Assembly (NCBI GenBank): GCA_023374045.1
Contig: CM041776.1
Span: forward strand, 347,943,636-348,007,635
Direction: 5' to 3'
DNA: 64,000 nt
Origin: Limonium bicolor
Taxonomy: Eukaryota > Streptophyta > Magnoliopsida > Caryophyllales > Plumbaginaceae
Numbering within the stretch: the first letter of the stretch is position 1; each line of letters starts with the position of its first letter. Shown here in pieces: positions 11,943 through 23,167 of the stretch. The notes under the pieces were generated by a model, which worked only from the letters and a program-made list of their open reading frames with translations, had not been told where the DNA came from and searched no databases. The translations under genes and the position numbers were made by a program.

Positions 11943-12549
11943 AGATACATCACCAAACAATAATAATACACAATAATAATTTTTTATCAGTTCCGAAGTT
12001 TATTATCTAATTCACCGGTTATTAGTTAATGAATCATAATATAAATTTTAATGAATCATAATATCAGTTTTAATGAATCATAATATCTAAATTAATGAAT
12101 CATATCATATCATCGTAAAAACATATAAATAGTACATCACAAAACAATAACAAAAAATAATAATTTTTATTGGTTCTAAAGTTTGTAATTCAGAACTTAT
12201 TAGATCATAATATCAATTTTAATGAATCATAATATCAAAATTAATGAATCATATGTTTATAAAAGTGTATCATCACAAACATATAAAAATTAAAAATATT
12301 AAACAATAATATAACATAAAATAATATTTGGTATGTATGAAAAATACTTGATTCACCATATAAGGTTTAAAATACACCATACAACAATAATAATACACTA
12401 CAAAACAATAATGATTTTTTATTGGTTCCAAAGTTTGTTACCTAATCACCACTTATTAGTTAATGAATCATAATATCAATTTTCAATTTTAATGAATCAT
12501 AATATCAAAATTAATAAACCATATTATCATTTTAGTGTATCATTGTTAA
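11943..12549. repeat. AATGAATCATAATATC repeat region
   Basis: Short degenerate units around AATGAATCATAATATCA recur many times at 12000-12540. Related phrases (GATTCACCATA, AATAATACACCA) occur at 5240-5400 on the other side of the nested cluster. This fits both being the interior of the outer inverted structure. Confidence 0.6.
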
Positions 12550-12742
12550 CATGTAAAAATATTTTTTTTAAAGTTGTCAAAACATATCCATGACTGGTCT
12601 TATTTTGAAAAGCTTGAATTTAGGTGAACAATGATTTAATTTTTTTCATTTTGGACTTATATATTAAAAGTTACAACCATTTAAAATTTATATAATAAAA
12701 GGTAGCCCAGTCAGTAAAACAGTCCAGTCAGCTGCTGCCTGG

Positions 12743-14446
12743 GACTTCCAAATCACTAAACTGCACAATAGTGGGTACAGGTGCGCCGCAGCTTCGTATT
12801 TGCATTGGTTAGAAGTGAAAATTATAAGTTAAGTAAGTTTAGGGGGGCTAATTGTAAAATCTGGAAAGTTGTAGGGCAATATCGTAATTATGGAAATTAT
12901 GGGAAGTGTAGGATAAATCCGGGTCAAACCTAAGTAGGATTAGACGGTTGACCAAAATTAGGAAGGAAAGGGATTAAAAATACAAGTTGAGTAAGAATTA
13001 TGGTGTAATTGTAAGTTTGTAAAATTATTAGGGTAGGAACCGTAAATTCAGAAAAGTATGAGAGAGGTTGTGTAACTCAGTCAATACAAGATGAGATTAG
13101 GACATTGACCAAACTTAATAAAGAAAAGATTGGAAATTTGTTTAAGGAAAGATTAAAGGGAAAATGTAAACCTTAGGAAAGATAAGTGGTCAAACCACAA
13201 TTTAGGAAAAATAGAGTAAAAACCAAACTAGGCAATAAGGGGCTTGTTTGAATTTGAGGAAATTAAGGTGGGAACTTTGGGATTAATTAAATAAAGGATA
13301 TGAATTAAAAGATATTTAGAATTAGTGTTCAATTGTAAGGTTTAAGAAAGATAGTGGGTTAAATCATAAATATGGAAAAAATCACGGGCGAAATTGGAAA
13401 TAGACAGATTAAGTGTTGTTTTATAGTTTTGAAAATTAGGATTAGAACTTGGAATAATTAAGTAAGAGATTCAAGATTAAAGTTAAGTATATAATTGGAA
13501 GTGGTGGCAAATTGTAAAGTTCGGAGAGTAGGTGTGGTCAAACCATAAAAATGGAAATGTGGGAGGAATTCAAATTATGGCAGAATAGGAGTTGTTAGAT
13601 TAATGGAAGAATTAAATTAAGTGAGAATTGAAATTATAAGGTATAAAGGTTTAAGAAGGATTAAATTGTAAACTTTGGATAATATTTAGGAATTAAAGTA
13701 ATTAAGTTATATGATAGAGTTTGGAATGTAAAGTTGGAGTCTCTTGGAGGATTAATATAAAGTTATTAATAACACTAACAATTATAAGAACATGGATGTC
13801 CAAATGGAAACAAAAAATCAAGAGGATAAATGTAAATTAATGTAACATTTGAATTGATGAGAAAACATATATATGTATATATATGGTTAGTAACTTAACT
13901 AAGAGGGACAATGTAATGATAACATTCATATACATATACATAGGTATATATATATAGTTAACGAATCAAACTAAGAGGAATCCCTCAAATTGAGAAAACA
14001 ATATATACCGGAAACAATGAGAAATTAACACACTCGGTTAATGAATTATAGGATCGAGTTCGACGGGACGTTGGTCGGGACTACTAGAACATCTAATTAG
14101 GCAAAGGTATGTTTTCATGTGACCTACTTGTTACTGTTGTTACCTCGGCCTGTGTGCTACTTGATTGTTTGAAATGACCATAAGATGAATGCATGGAAAA
14201 TGATTAACTGCTATGATCTATGCTTTGCATTATATATCCTTGACCATGTTCGATGTGTGACTAACTACACAATATGGTAGTCATAAAATACACACAAGGA
14301 ACATGTGATATCGGATAGAGATTTCAATAGGATTACACATACGAATTTGACTAAACGCGGGAGCTATAATAGAACCCCACACTAACTCCCGAGGATAATT
14401 GATCGGCATCCTCGTGGCTGGTTCTGACCCTCCCCAGATGGATTAG
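12743..14446. other. non-coding, retroelement-like texture
   Basis: Low-complexity sequence with recurrent AATTGTAAA, AATTAAG and GGAATTA phrases, no long open frame and no recognisable gene. It resembles the degenerate untranslated part of a long LTR. No LTR boundaries were found. Confidence 0.35.
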
Positions 14447-14872
14447 ATGGATGAGGAAGGGGATGGGGAAGCCCTTAGAAGCCTTTTCAAAGACCCCAAG
14501 TTTTCTCCGGGTTTTGAGCCGGGAAGTGGAGCCTCTGGGCCGGTGGCGAGTCCGAAAGAGGAGTTTGTAAAGGAAGAAGCAAGACAGACTTTTCTACTTG
14601 CCAAAAAGCTTGGATGTAGCGTCATTGATGAGGGTCGTCCCCTTAGTAATCTTGAAAGCATCATTCGCGAACAGAGAGGTAGCTCCTGTCAGAAAGGTAA
14701 GAATCAATTACCAGATGTTGAGGGCGAGGCTGAAAGCTGCTCGAAGACCACATCTAAAGCAAGTTCTAGGAGGAGTAGAGACTCTATGAAGGGTTTGGGC
14801 AGTTTTAACAAGTTTTCTCGTATTAGTAAGATTGCCAGTAGAAGCAGGGGTAGTACAAAGAATAATAGATAA
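14447..14872 (+). CDS. unrecognised ORF, family copy 1 (141 aa)
   Basis: A single frame of 141 residues: an acidic start, the phrase FSPGFEPGSG near residue 24, EEARQTFLLAKKLGCSV at about 44-60, and a basic Ser/Arg-rich C-terminus. It clearly matches the minus-strand ORF at 20310-21002 in the LRSLF..P.FSPGFEP, EEARQT...AK.LGC and F.KFSR.SK.A segments. I do not recognise it as a host protein. The E-A-R-Q-T...K-LG pattern recalls the ORF1 C-terminal segment preceding ORF2 in plant LINEs, so a transposon origin is likely. The upstream part seen in the second copy is missing here, so this is probably truncated. Confidence 0.45.
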   Translation: MDEEGDGEALRSLFKDPKFSPGFEPGSGASGPVASPKEEFVKEEARQTFLLAKKLGCSVIDEGRPLSNLESIIREQRGSSCQKGKNQLPDVEGEAESCSKTTSKASSRRSRDSMKGLGSFNKFSRISKIASRSRGSTKNNR

Positions 14873-16417
14873 GAGATGCTTTGTTGTTTAGCTGGCTTGT
14901 AAGGACAGGTTTAGCGAGGTATGACCGTGTTGTGTTTTTTGCTGGTTTGATCGTCATCCAACACAGAGATGATTTAATCTACACTACGACACTTCTAACC
15001 AATTTGGTTACTGGAGGATGAGAGGAAATCCGGGAAGGTTACGGCCGCGCGCGGAGTTGATTAGGAAGGCGGTATCTACATTAGATCCAACTTCCAATAG
15101 GTTATTGTCTGCAGACATGATTACCCTGAGTCAACAAAATGACTCAACTTTCTCGGCACACGATCGAGAATGGGGGATTTGATAGTACATCACTTGACAA
15201 AGGAAGGATTGGTTGAGTTCTAAAACTCATATTCATAGGGTTCACAAATACTGGTACATAAATAATAATTAAGGAAGGAAGGGAACTAACTACTTGCATG
15301 ATGAATGACCCCATTGTGTGGATCTCCTGTTGAATATACATGTTACATGTTGGCATGTTGTGTGTTTATTGCAATTCTTTATGATGTTGGATTCAAAATA
15401 ACCTGCATGTTTATCTACTATTTAGTCGTGTGTAGCCCGATAGCATGTGGGTTTGCACGTTTTAATACTCAACAAATAGTGCCGAGCCCATTGGCCTAAC
15501 ATTTCAGGTACATAGTTGGAGGCAAACAGATCAGAGAGTAGGTCAGGGTAGATACCATGGGGATACTTTTGGGGGTTTTGAATACTTTTGGGGGGTTTTA
15601 TCCATTTTCGAAATTAATATACTCGTACGTGTGGGTAACCGGATAGTTGACTTGAACTTGTATTCGGATTTGAATAGTTGTAGTTAGACTCGGTATGTAA
15701 TTGCATTGGTGTTTAAGTTGGAATCAAATCCAGTCAGCCAGATCGTAACATGTAGTATTAATAGGTCTTGTCAATGTGGGTGATTGACGGCGGTAACACC
15801 CGAGAATTTGAATTTTTCCTTTGCGAATTTGTTTAAATTGATCGATAAAATAAGGGTTAATTGTCAAATTAGTGGCTGAGGTGTTACACCCGCAATGATA
15901 TTTTGTGAGCTAAAGTTATTTTAAGGTTCTCTGAACTCAAATACATCAAAGATGTTCAATAGAGAACGTACACACTTCAATTCATGTTTTTAACTCTAAA
16001 ATGTGGCGTATCATGAAACAAGCAGCACCATGAGCTTTTTTTTTTTATAAGTAGCACCGCAGAGACAGCTGAGCTGATGCTTTATGCACGAGCCTTCAAT
16101 CACCTAAAAAAAAATCTAAGATGCAACTTAATTTCGCGCGTGCTTGATCTAAAGAGATCAATCATCATCGATCTTCCAATAGTACACACTCTAAATATAA
16201 AATAATGTATTAGTAGTAATTATTGATACTTGGTGACGTTAAGAGTGTTGAAGATCCTCAAACTTTTTGGAGTATATAATAATCCAAAAAACATAACATA
16301 GTTAGCAATGCCCTTTTCGGCATAAAGAACGACAACTATAACTTAATCATATTAGTGGTCATGCAACCAGAAGAGTGATTGGATTGAATTGACCAAACAT
16401 GCTAACTAAGAAACAAA
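14873..16417. other. intergenic, no gene seen
   Basis: No coding region is supported. 15793-15892 begins GTAACACCCG and ends GGTGTTACAC, a short inverted pair like the termini of some Ty3/gypsy LTRs, but too short to call one. Confidence 0.5.
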
Positions 16418-16530
16418 AGTGTTGCTGTGGTAGGGTCTTCATGTCTGCATTCATGGTCAACGATTTCTCTATAATTTCTTTTTTTTTTTTTCGTTTGATA
16501 AGTGGTCTCTATAATTTCTTTTTTTTTTTC
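16418..16530 (+). promoter_or_regulatory. duplicated B3-gene promoter, orphan copy
   Basis: Shares AGTGTTGCTGTGGTAG, GTCAACGATTTCTCTATA, T-runs and CGTTTGATAAG before a CTCTATAA box with 22211-22330, the region just upstream of the B3 gene. No B3 coding sequence follows here. The CACTA element begins 16 bp after this copy. Confidence 0.6.
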
Positions 16531-19500
16531 AGATCATAGCTAACTACACTAGTAGAAATAAATACAATTGAAGCAGTCAATTTGAGGCGGTTCCATGAAA
16601 AAGCGCTGCAAAATAACTAGTTTGAGGCGGTTACTAATTAAAACTGCTTCAAAAAACTGGTCTAATACTTATTTTGAGGTGGCTGTTAGCTTCAAGCGCT
16701 TCAAAATATATAGGAAATTAACTTATGCAGCGTTTCCGGTCGAAACCGCCTCAAAATATAAAAATAAACAAACTAATGTAAGGCATTTTCTAATTTCAAG
16801 CGCTTAAAAAAAACCGTTCAGCCTACAAACTGTATACTTGTCTTCTTTATAACTACACCAAATATAGAACCTTAAACCCTCGCACATCAGAAACTCCTCT
16901 GAAATTAATCGGTCGCACTCTCCGCCATAGCCACCATGTTCTGCGCTACTACATCAATGCTCTAATTCGTCGTCCCCGTCACTCCAATTTGTTCACATAC
17001 GTCATCCTTGTCGCTCCAACTCATTCACGGTCATGATCCCTGAAGTTCCACTTCGTTCATGGTTGCCGGCCACCGACTCTGCTTCAGTTATGCACAATCT
17101 GCTGCTGGTTAGAACCCTAATCACTAAACACTGTTGTCAAATCGTTGGCAAACCTGAAATTGTTTTTATTAGGTTTTTTTATAGTGAAATATCAGATATT
17201 GTTGGTGTGGCCAGCTCGTTGTTGCAGATTATAAAACTACGGGGTGAGTGAATTGTGAAAATAGTCGTGATTAGTCTGTAAATTGATCAACATTCATCTT
17301 CCTTGTGAATTCTCTGTGAAACTTTCTATTTTAAGTTTTTTTGTCGTGGGAGGGAGAACTCTTATCGTTCTTCTCCCTTTACATGCCTATATTTTAGGTT
17401 TTTTGGCACCAGTTCCAAACTGATTGTTACAACTTACAAAACTTACAAGCGACTTCATTACACAAAGATTTACCATATTGAGATGGTATACTATGTTGAA
17501 ATTTGGTTTGTTAGTGTTATTTTTGTTTCATTGAGGATCTCTACTCTTTGGAACGTCAGGTGAGTTATATCCATTTGAGGAATGGATTGGATGTGCCATC
17601 CAAATTTCTCGTCAACAATATTGCATTTGTAGAAGTACATATTGAAATCGAGGTGTGAATACTTTTTCAGGGGCTTGATTAATTTGTTCAAATCTAGTGA
17701 TGTGGAAGAATGTAGTATATATTTCTTTTAGTCATCATTTAGTAACAGGGAGATTATCCTTGTTTATTCTGTTAAATATTTAGATGCCCCCAACAAAAAT
17801 GTGTTAGCTCTCTGCCTGCATTTTTGCTTGGGACGGTGGTTCACCCTCAGTTTCCTAGTGGAAAATAATAATACAAAATAGATAAGAAGCTGGGAAGTGT
17901 GTTTGAGCAGTAAGCACTAGAACAAAACTAATAGGTAGCTAAGAAAGAATTAGCAGATCATGAGGAACTGTATGTACGTACTCTTATCCTTCAAGAGAGC
18001 TTGATTCTTTTTGCATTTGAAGAAATATGATCTTATACAATATGTATATGTACATTTTATCAAATCAGCATTTTTAAGTGTTCTTAACTACACAATTAGA
18101 AACTTAAAGAATTAGAGTAATTATTAGGCAAAGACGGCAGAATGAAAGGATACTGAAATCACAATACACTAATTTGTTGTACCAAGGATAATTTATATTA
18201 CATTTTAAATTAACTTAATACCAGTGAAACTTTGTAAGCGGATTAGATTCTCCTTTAAAGTATCTTTTATTGAAACTCTCTAATGGTAAGGAAATTTATT
18301 AATCGACCATTGTTGGGTATTATTATTTTAGCAATTTGATCTCAATTCCCTCTTGATGCAAACCCAAGTTTGCAGCATTACTTGTTATTAGTGTGAATGT
18401 ATTGACAATCTCTCTTTTCTTGACTATCTAAACCATGATTTCCCTAGTCTGGTTCAATCTCTGATTGATCAAAGTCAAAGCAATGGAAAAAGTTCTTGTG
18501 TCAATTGTAATGTACTTATACTAAACGGTATCCATATATACAACAAAGCACCGGATTAAGTGTATGAACATAATAATATGCGAGAAATGTTATGGATTTT
18601 TTTCTATTTCAGAATTGGCCATACATATATTTTGAGATTTGGAGTCAGATTGACGTGTTGCTTCTCTTCCAACCTTGCTTGCTTCGTTATACCTTTTCTT
18701 CTTTGTTTATCTAGCAACTCAATTCTGTAGGTAGACTTAGATTATCACACTAACTAGCTTATTGCATTCTACCTCTTCTTTCTTCAGCGCACCAGTATAA
18801 TAATCAATTCTTTGATCAGCGCACCATTTTGATGTTTATCACTATCTGTATGTCCAGCTCTTATAGGGGTTCATATTATTTCTTATGATGCAGTTTTTGT
18901 GTATTTTTTATGGCTGCTCTTAATTGATGTGTTGTAGCTAATGACGTGCACTATATTTATAGTTTATGGTATCATGTTTGGGAGTTGTTGTCATTCATGT
19001 TGTCAATGGGATCATATTTGTGAAGATTTATCGAACTTATAGCATATAAAATCTAATTTTGTTCCTTTTTTTTACAGAGGGGACGTTAACAAGAACAATT
19101 AGTTGTGCTTTTTTGCCTCTTGATAAACATCGTGATGGATCTACAAGTTTAATATTGTATAGATGTATTATTTTATTTTTAGACACACATTTGCTTTGTT
19201 TAAATCTTTCTATAAACAAGGATTTATTAATATTCATGACGAAGATTGACATGGTGATACATATTAATCTTTAACATCTATTGTAGTACATTGTGTGTGT
19301 CTATCAAAGTGTGATTTGTATCATTATGTGTTCCTTTAGGCATGGCGGTTCTACTGTTGCTATTGTTGTATTATTAATTCATTTTGTAGGAGCAACTAAG
19401 CAGCGTTTGACAAGCTTGGAAAAAAAGCTAAACTTCTTAAAACTGATTTACATGGTCGTAAGTGATTTAAACTTTCATCGCTTTTATAGTATAAACTTTT

Positions 19501-20110
19501 CAAATATTGAAATGTGGAACTAAATCTAATCTGTTATATAATAGTGTCCAATACAACCTGAAATCATAAATTGTGGCTACTATATGATGCGATATATGTA
19601 TGATAATAAATAACAAAGAGTGAGTTAAGGCCTGAATTGTTCTATTTTGTCTACAATTGCACACATTTAATACCAGTTAAACATCAGTGTTAATGTGATA
19701 GTTCAGTAGGACTTCCTTGTAAGATATTATCAGCAAGATACTGTGAGCGAGCTACCATTCAAAGGCTTTGAGAAGTTGAATCGTTACAGCTCTCTGCATA
19801 CATCAAATTGTTTCATTGATATGAGGTCATTGCAGTAGTTTATCTGAAAACTGTGAAGTTTCTTGCTTGCTTTTTTACATCTTCCGCCTTTCGATGTTTA
19901 AGATTGAGCCATATTGTGATATTTGGGTGTTGCATATGCAACTTATGTCGAAGAGATATTGCTACAAATGTCAATAATCCTTTCTTCTTGTACCTTGAAG
20001 AGATATTGCTACGAAGTGTTGGAACCATTCATGCTGGTTTCTAATCTTTTGGTTAGTTCATACATAGCTTGCTTTGTCGTCATGATTAATTCCTCATGTT
20101 CGTAAAAACT

Positions 20111-21037
20111 CTTTTATTTTATTTTTTTGATAATTGGCTGGTTGCCCAGCTTACATAGCAGTACTGAGGCATGAATGTCTTTCCCGCTCAAGGACCCTTT
20201 AGAGAAAACAAAACAAAGAACAAAAACATAGTGAAAAAAAAACTAACGCTACTGAAAGTGCATCTTACTCTAGCCCTACTAATCTTACTAGTTAGGAGGG
20301 ACCCTAAATCTACTTTGCCTTCTTCTTGCCCCGCATGGCCACCTTACTAGCTCGTGAGAACTTACTAAAACCAATGGGTCTAGCCTCACGAACTCTCTTG
20401 CCCTTTTCTTTAGATGTACTCCTAGAGCCGCTATCAGACTCCTCTTTTGACTCTTCACTCTCGATGTGACATCTCTGGCGAGAGCTCGCTTTCTGTTTTC
20501 GAATGATCTCTTCATAATTGGATAGGGCAAGCTTCTCGTTAGGGACGGTGCATCCGAGCTGTTTTGCAAAGATGAGAGTTTGCCTTGCTTCCTCTCTAAC
20601 AGCTGTCTCCTCAGGGTCATCTCCCATAATTGAAGGACCTCTAGCTGGCTCGAAACCAGGTGAAAATTCCGGGTCCTCGAAAAGGCTCCTAAGGCCAATA
20701 TCGTCTAAGTCATCCTCCATCAATTGAGCCTGAGGGCCCACCGGCTCAGGCCCCGGCCTACTCAAATGATCATCAGAAGCCCCATCATTAGGGTCAACAT
20801 TGACCCCCATATCCTCGCCATTACCCAGCATATCGATCCTCTGGAGATTATTCTCGATCCCTCCCCTGACATTGTTGATGATATCTTCCATAACTGGATC
20901 AGTTCCCGAGTTATTATCAATAGGTGACCGGATGATTATTGGCGCCTGGCCACCGCTCCCCATAGTCCTTTGAACAGGATCCTCGCATACGCCAACATTC
21001 ACATTCTGTGCGTGAGTGACAGGTGTCTTTTATTATC
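20111..21037 (-). mobile_element. LINE-like insertion inside the CACTA element
   Basis: A T-rich tract near 20111-20127 (the poly(A) side of a minus-strand insertion) and a likely target duplication TCTTTTATT on both sides (about 20110 and 21029) suggest a retrotransposed fragment. It holds the ORF at 20310-21002. No reverse transcriptase is present, so it would be truncated or non-autonomous. Confidence 0.5.
20310..21002 (-). CDS. unrecognised ORF, family copy 2 (230 aa)
   Basis: An intact 230-residue frame. Residues 1-90 are acidic and Asn/Gly/Pro-rich. Residues ~100-120 contain LRSLFEDPEFSPGFEP. About 135-175 has EEARQTLIFAKQLGCTV and a charged helix-like run. The tail is basic (KGKRVREARPIGFSKFSRASK..., ending GKKKAK). 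Paralogous to 14447-14872 but longer at the N-terminus. It looks like the C-terminal part of a LINE ORF1. A host gene captured by the CACTA element is the alternative. No known domain was recognised. Confidence 0.5.
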   Translation of the reverse strand: MNVGVCEDPVQRTMGSGGQAPIIIRSPIDNNSGTDPVMEDIINNVRGGIENNLQRIDMLGNGEDMGVNVDPNDGASDDHLSRPGPEPVGPQAQLMEDDLDDIGLRSLFEDPEFSPGFEPARGPSIMGDDPEETAVREEARQTLIFAKQLGCTVPNEKLALSNYEEIIRKQKASSRQRCHIESEESKEESDSGSRSTSKEKGKRVREARPIGFSKFSRASKVAMRGKKKAK

Positions 21038-22210
21038 ATGGCATGTAGTATATTTGTAAGTTGTTATCTGGTACACCGATCTTAGAGCCATTAATCCTCT
21101 TCAATTTGGTTTGATTACTTCGGCATGTACTTTCTTATTGTTCTTAGATTAATGGTTCCATGTTCATGTTGCAAAGGTTGTTTAATGTGCGCTTCAATTT
21201 GAAATGTAACTATTGTTCCTATGAACCAATATACGCCCAAGTAAATATCTAGGATTGTCAACTATTTCATCCTTACAGTAGGCTATAAGTTATGATATTA
21301 ACTTTTGTCTTTTTTTTTTTTGTACTTATATGGCAGATGTTTAGAATCTTTCATGGTTCATGGAGGTAGATGGGACGCACGGTTTTGCATATAAGGTGGA
21401 ATTTTGTTTCAAGTCGATAGGAGGTGGTTTATTATATATAGGGAAACGTTTAAACTCTTTTAGAATGTTTCTAATACAATAGGTGGTATAGAATGAGTGA
21501 TGTTCATTTATTTATTTTTTGTATGGATGACAATGTATTATATTAAATTCATATGAATAAATTTTACGTGTTTGTGACCTCTAATGTATCCTGTCATCTG
21601 TTTACTTCTTCTATTTATTAAGCTTGTGAGTATGGGAAAAATATTTTATTGTGAACGTTTTCGAACAAAAAAGAGTGTTGTGTTCAGGAACTTCTTGGTG
21701 TTGTATGAGTTGTTGTAAACAACATGTTTTTGGTGGGAAATTGAAATTTTATACCTCTTGTTGAGGCGGTTGTATTTTATAAGCGCCTCAGTATATCAAA
21801 CATTTATAAGAGGTTTTAAGGCGGTTCTAATAAAAACCGCTTCGGTAGTTGCAACTGTCTTAAAAATACCGTACCTTTTGCATCGGCTTCATGTGAGGTG
21901 GTTAACAAGCGCGTTAAAAAGCAAAAAACAATCGCTCAAAAAACATTTTTTCTACTAGTGCTAGTAATTATTTATATAGAATTCTTAACCACTTACTGAA
22001 TTTATATCATAAAATTAACCAACATTCTTAAATAGCTGACGAGATGGAACTGTAACAACCATAATATCTAAATTGGTATGCGTGAACTGACCACCCCTCT
22101 TCGACAGAAATCTCCTCTCTCTTTAAGAAATAGACAGGAATCTTCTTTATACTTTCTTGACGCTGGTTTAAACAATCATTTTAGTGGGACCAACAAAAGT
22201 CAATAGGCAA

Positions 22211-22330
22211 GTGTTGCTGTGGTAGAAGGTAGTTGACTACATGTCAACGATTTCTCTATATTTTTTTTTTCGTTCAACGATTTGTCTATACTTTTTTTTT
22301 TCGTTTGATAAGGGGATCTCTATAAAAACC
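22211..22330 (+). promoter_or_regulatory. B3-gene core promoter with TATA box
   Basis: TATAAAAA at 22321-22328, preceded by T-rich tracts and GTCAACGATTT repeats. With a typical start about 30 bp downstream, transcription would begin near 22350. This makes the ATG at 22336 too early and favours 22444. Confidence 0.6.
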
Positions 22331-22443
22331 CTAAGATGGTCATAAGCCGATCAGGAGATCAGTTTTACAGTAAACAAAGAGAGAAAGAAGATCAAGCATA
22401 TCATTTGCTCATCATACTAAGTCTCATAAGTATTGCAAAAATA

Positions 22444-23167
22444 ATGGAGACCATGGTGGTATTTGAAAAAAAACTCACCTCGACGGACGTGGAGCAAAGG
22501 CTGCATCTTAGCAGACCTAGTCATAGCCTAAACTACCTGCCTGCTATCGACCGCAACATTTCTAACCACGTGGATTTTGATGTCTTCGATGAAACAGAAA
22601 AGGTGTACAGCCTCAGATGTTGTGTCCGAACAGTAGGACAGCACCCAAAACCTGTCCTCACTGGTGACTGGCTTAAAATTGTCCGCGACCGCAAACTCAA
22701 AGTCGGTGATACAGTCAGACTTCTCAGACATCAAGAGCCTTTTGATGCTGGCAACATTCGTTATCAGATTGTCCTCGAAAGAAACTTTAAGATCATGGGG
22801 ACAACTTTCCCTGTACCCATTCCGAGTAAGTTGATGATATCTCCATTTCTCGATTCGTATATATATATATAAATTAATTTTCTGGTGGATTGAATCAAGC
22901 TAAAAGGATAAAATCATATATATGTTGTACTTTTCATCACTATAATATTGTTTGATTTGTCCAGTTCATGAGTAACATATTTGGAATGTTCTGGAGCCCA
23001 CCATATTTGGTTACTTTACGGCGAAGTAATTAATTTAGTCTTGTATATATACATGTATAAAGTACTCAGAATATAGTTATAGCACTAATTAATTATCAAA
23101 AAAAAAAAAGATATAGTACTAATTAACACTTCTGTGTTGTTATATGTTGGGTCAAACAGGGTGCTAA
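22444..23167 (+). CDS. small B3-domain DNA-binding protein
   Basis: The frame from METMVVFEKKLTSTDVEQRL carries B3-domain hallmarks: F-x-K-x-L-T-x-x-D-V-x-x-R-L at the start, then DWLKIVRDRKLKVGDTVRLL near residues 77-96 (the W...L..GD.V pattern), then a closing strand IRYQIVLER. Such proteins act in the nucleus as sequence-specific DNA-binding regulators; the target is unknown. I propose exon 1 22444-22825 (donor GTAAGT) and exon 2 23160-23167, giving 129 residues ending at TAA. Without splicing, the frame runs to 22872. The in-frame ATG at 22336 lies only 8 bases after the TATA box and is unlikely to be used. Most family members are longer, so it may be a single-domain or decaying member. 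Confidence 0.7.

Larger units (their letters stand above)
5037..12742. repeat. 7.7-kb structure with ~190-bp inverted ends
   Basis: 5037-5228 is repeated in inverted form at 12550-12742. Shared phrases include AACTTTTAATATATAAGTCC and GACCAGTCATGGATAT, with scattered differences. The structure looks like an old large foldback or Mutator-like element, or an inverted duplication, into which the CATGAAATGCCACT-family elements later inserted. No transposase ORF survives. The exact outer termini and target duplication could not be fixed. Confidence 0.6.
16547..21960. mobile_element. CACTA (En/Spm) element, non-autonomous
   Basis: Starts CACTAGTAGAAATA and ends TTTTTTCTACTAGTG, inverted CACTA termini. 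The 3-bp target duplication CTA is perfect (16544-16546 and 21961-21963). Both ends carry subterminal repeats around TTGAGGCGGTT / AACCGCCTCAAA in both orientations (16580-16760 and 21760-21910), the expected transposase-binding arrays. At 5.4 kb it could hold genes, but no TNPA/TNPD-like transposase frame is visible. The interior 16850-20100 reads like 5'UTR, short exons and introns of something unidentified. A LINE-like insertion lies at about 20111-21037. Confidence 0.92.

Noticed and set aside
15793..15892. Possible solo LTR with GTAACACCC/GGTGTTAC ends
   Set aside because: Only about 100 bp, with no target duplication, primer site or partner.
20288..20698. 136-residue minus-strand frame
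   Set aside because: Overlaps the longer paralogue-supported ORF 20310-21002 in another frame; low-complexity shadow.
22336..22443. Upstream in-frame ATG for the B3 gene
   Set aside because: Only 8 bases after the TATA box, hence upstream of the likely transcription start; the extra residues are not B3-like.
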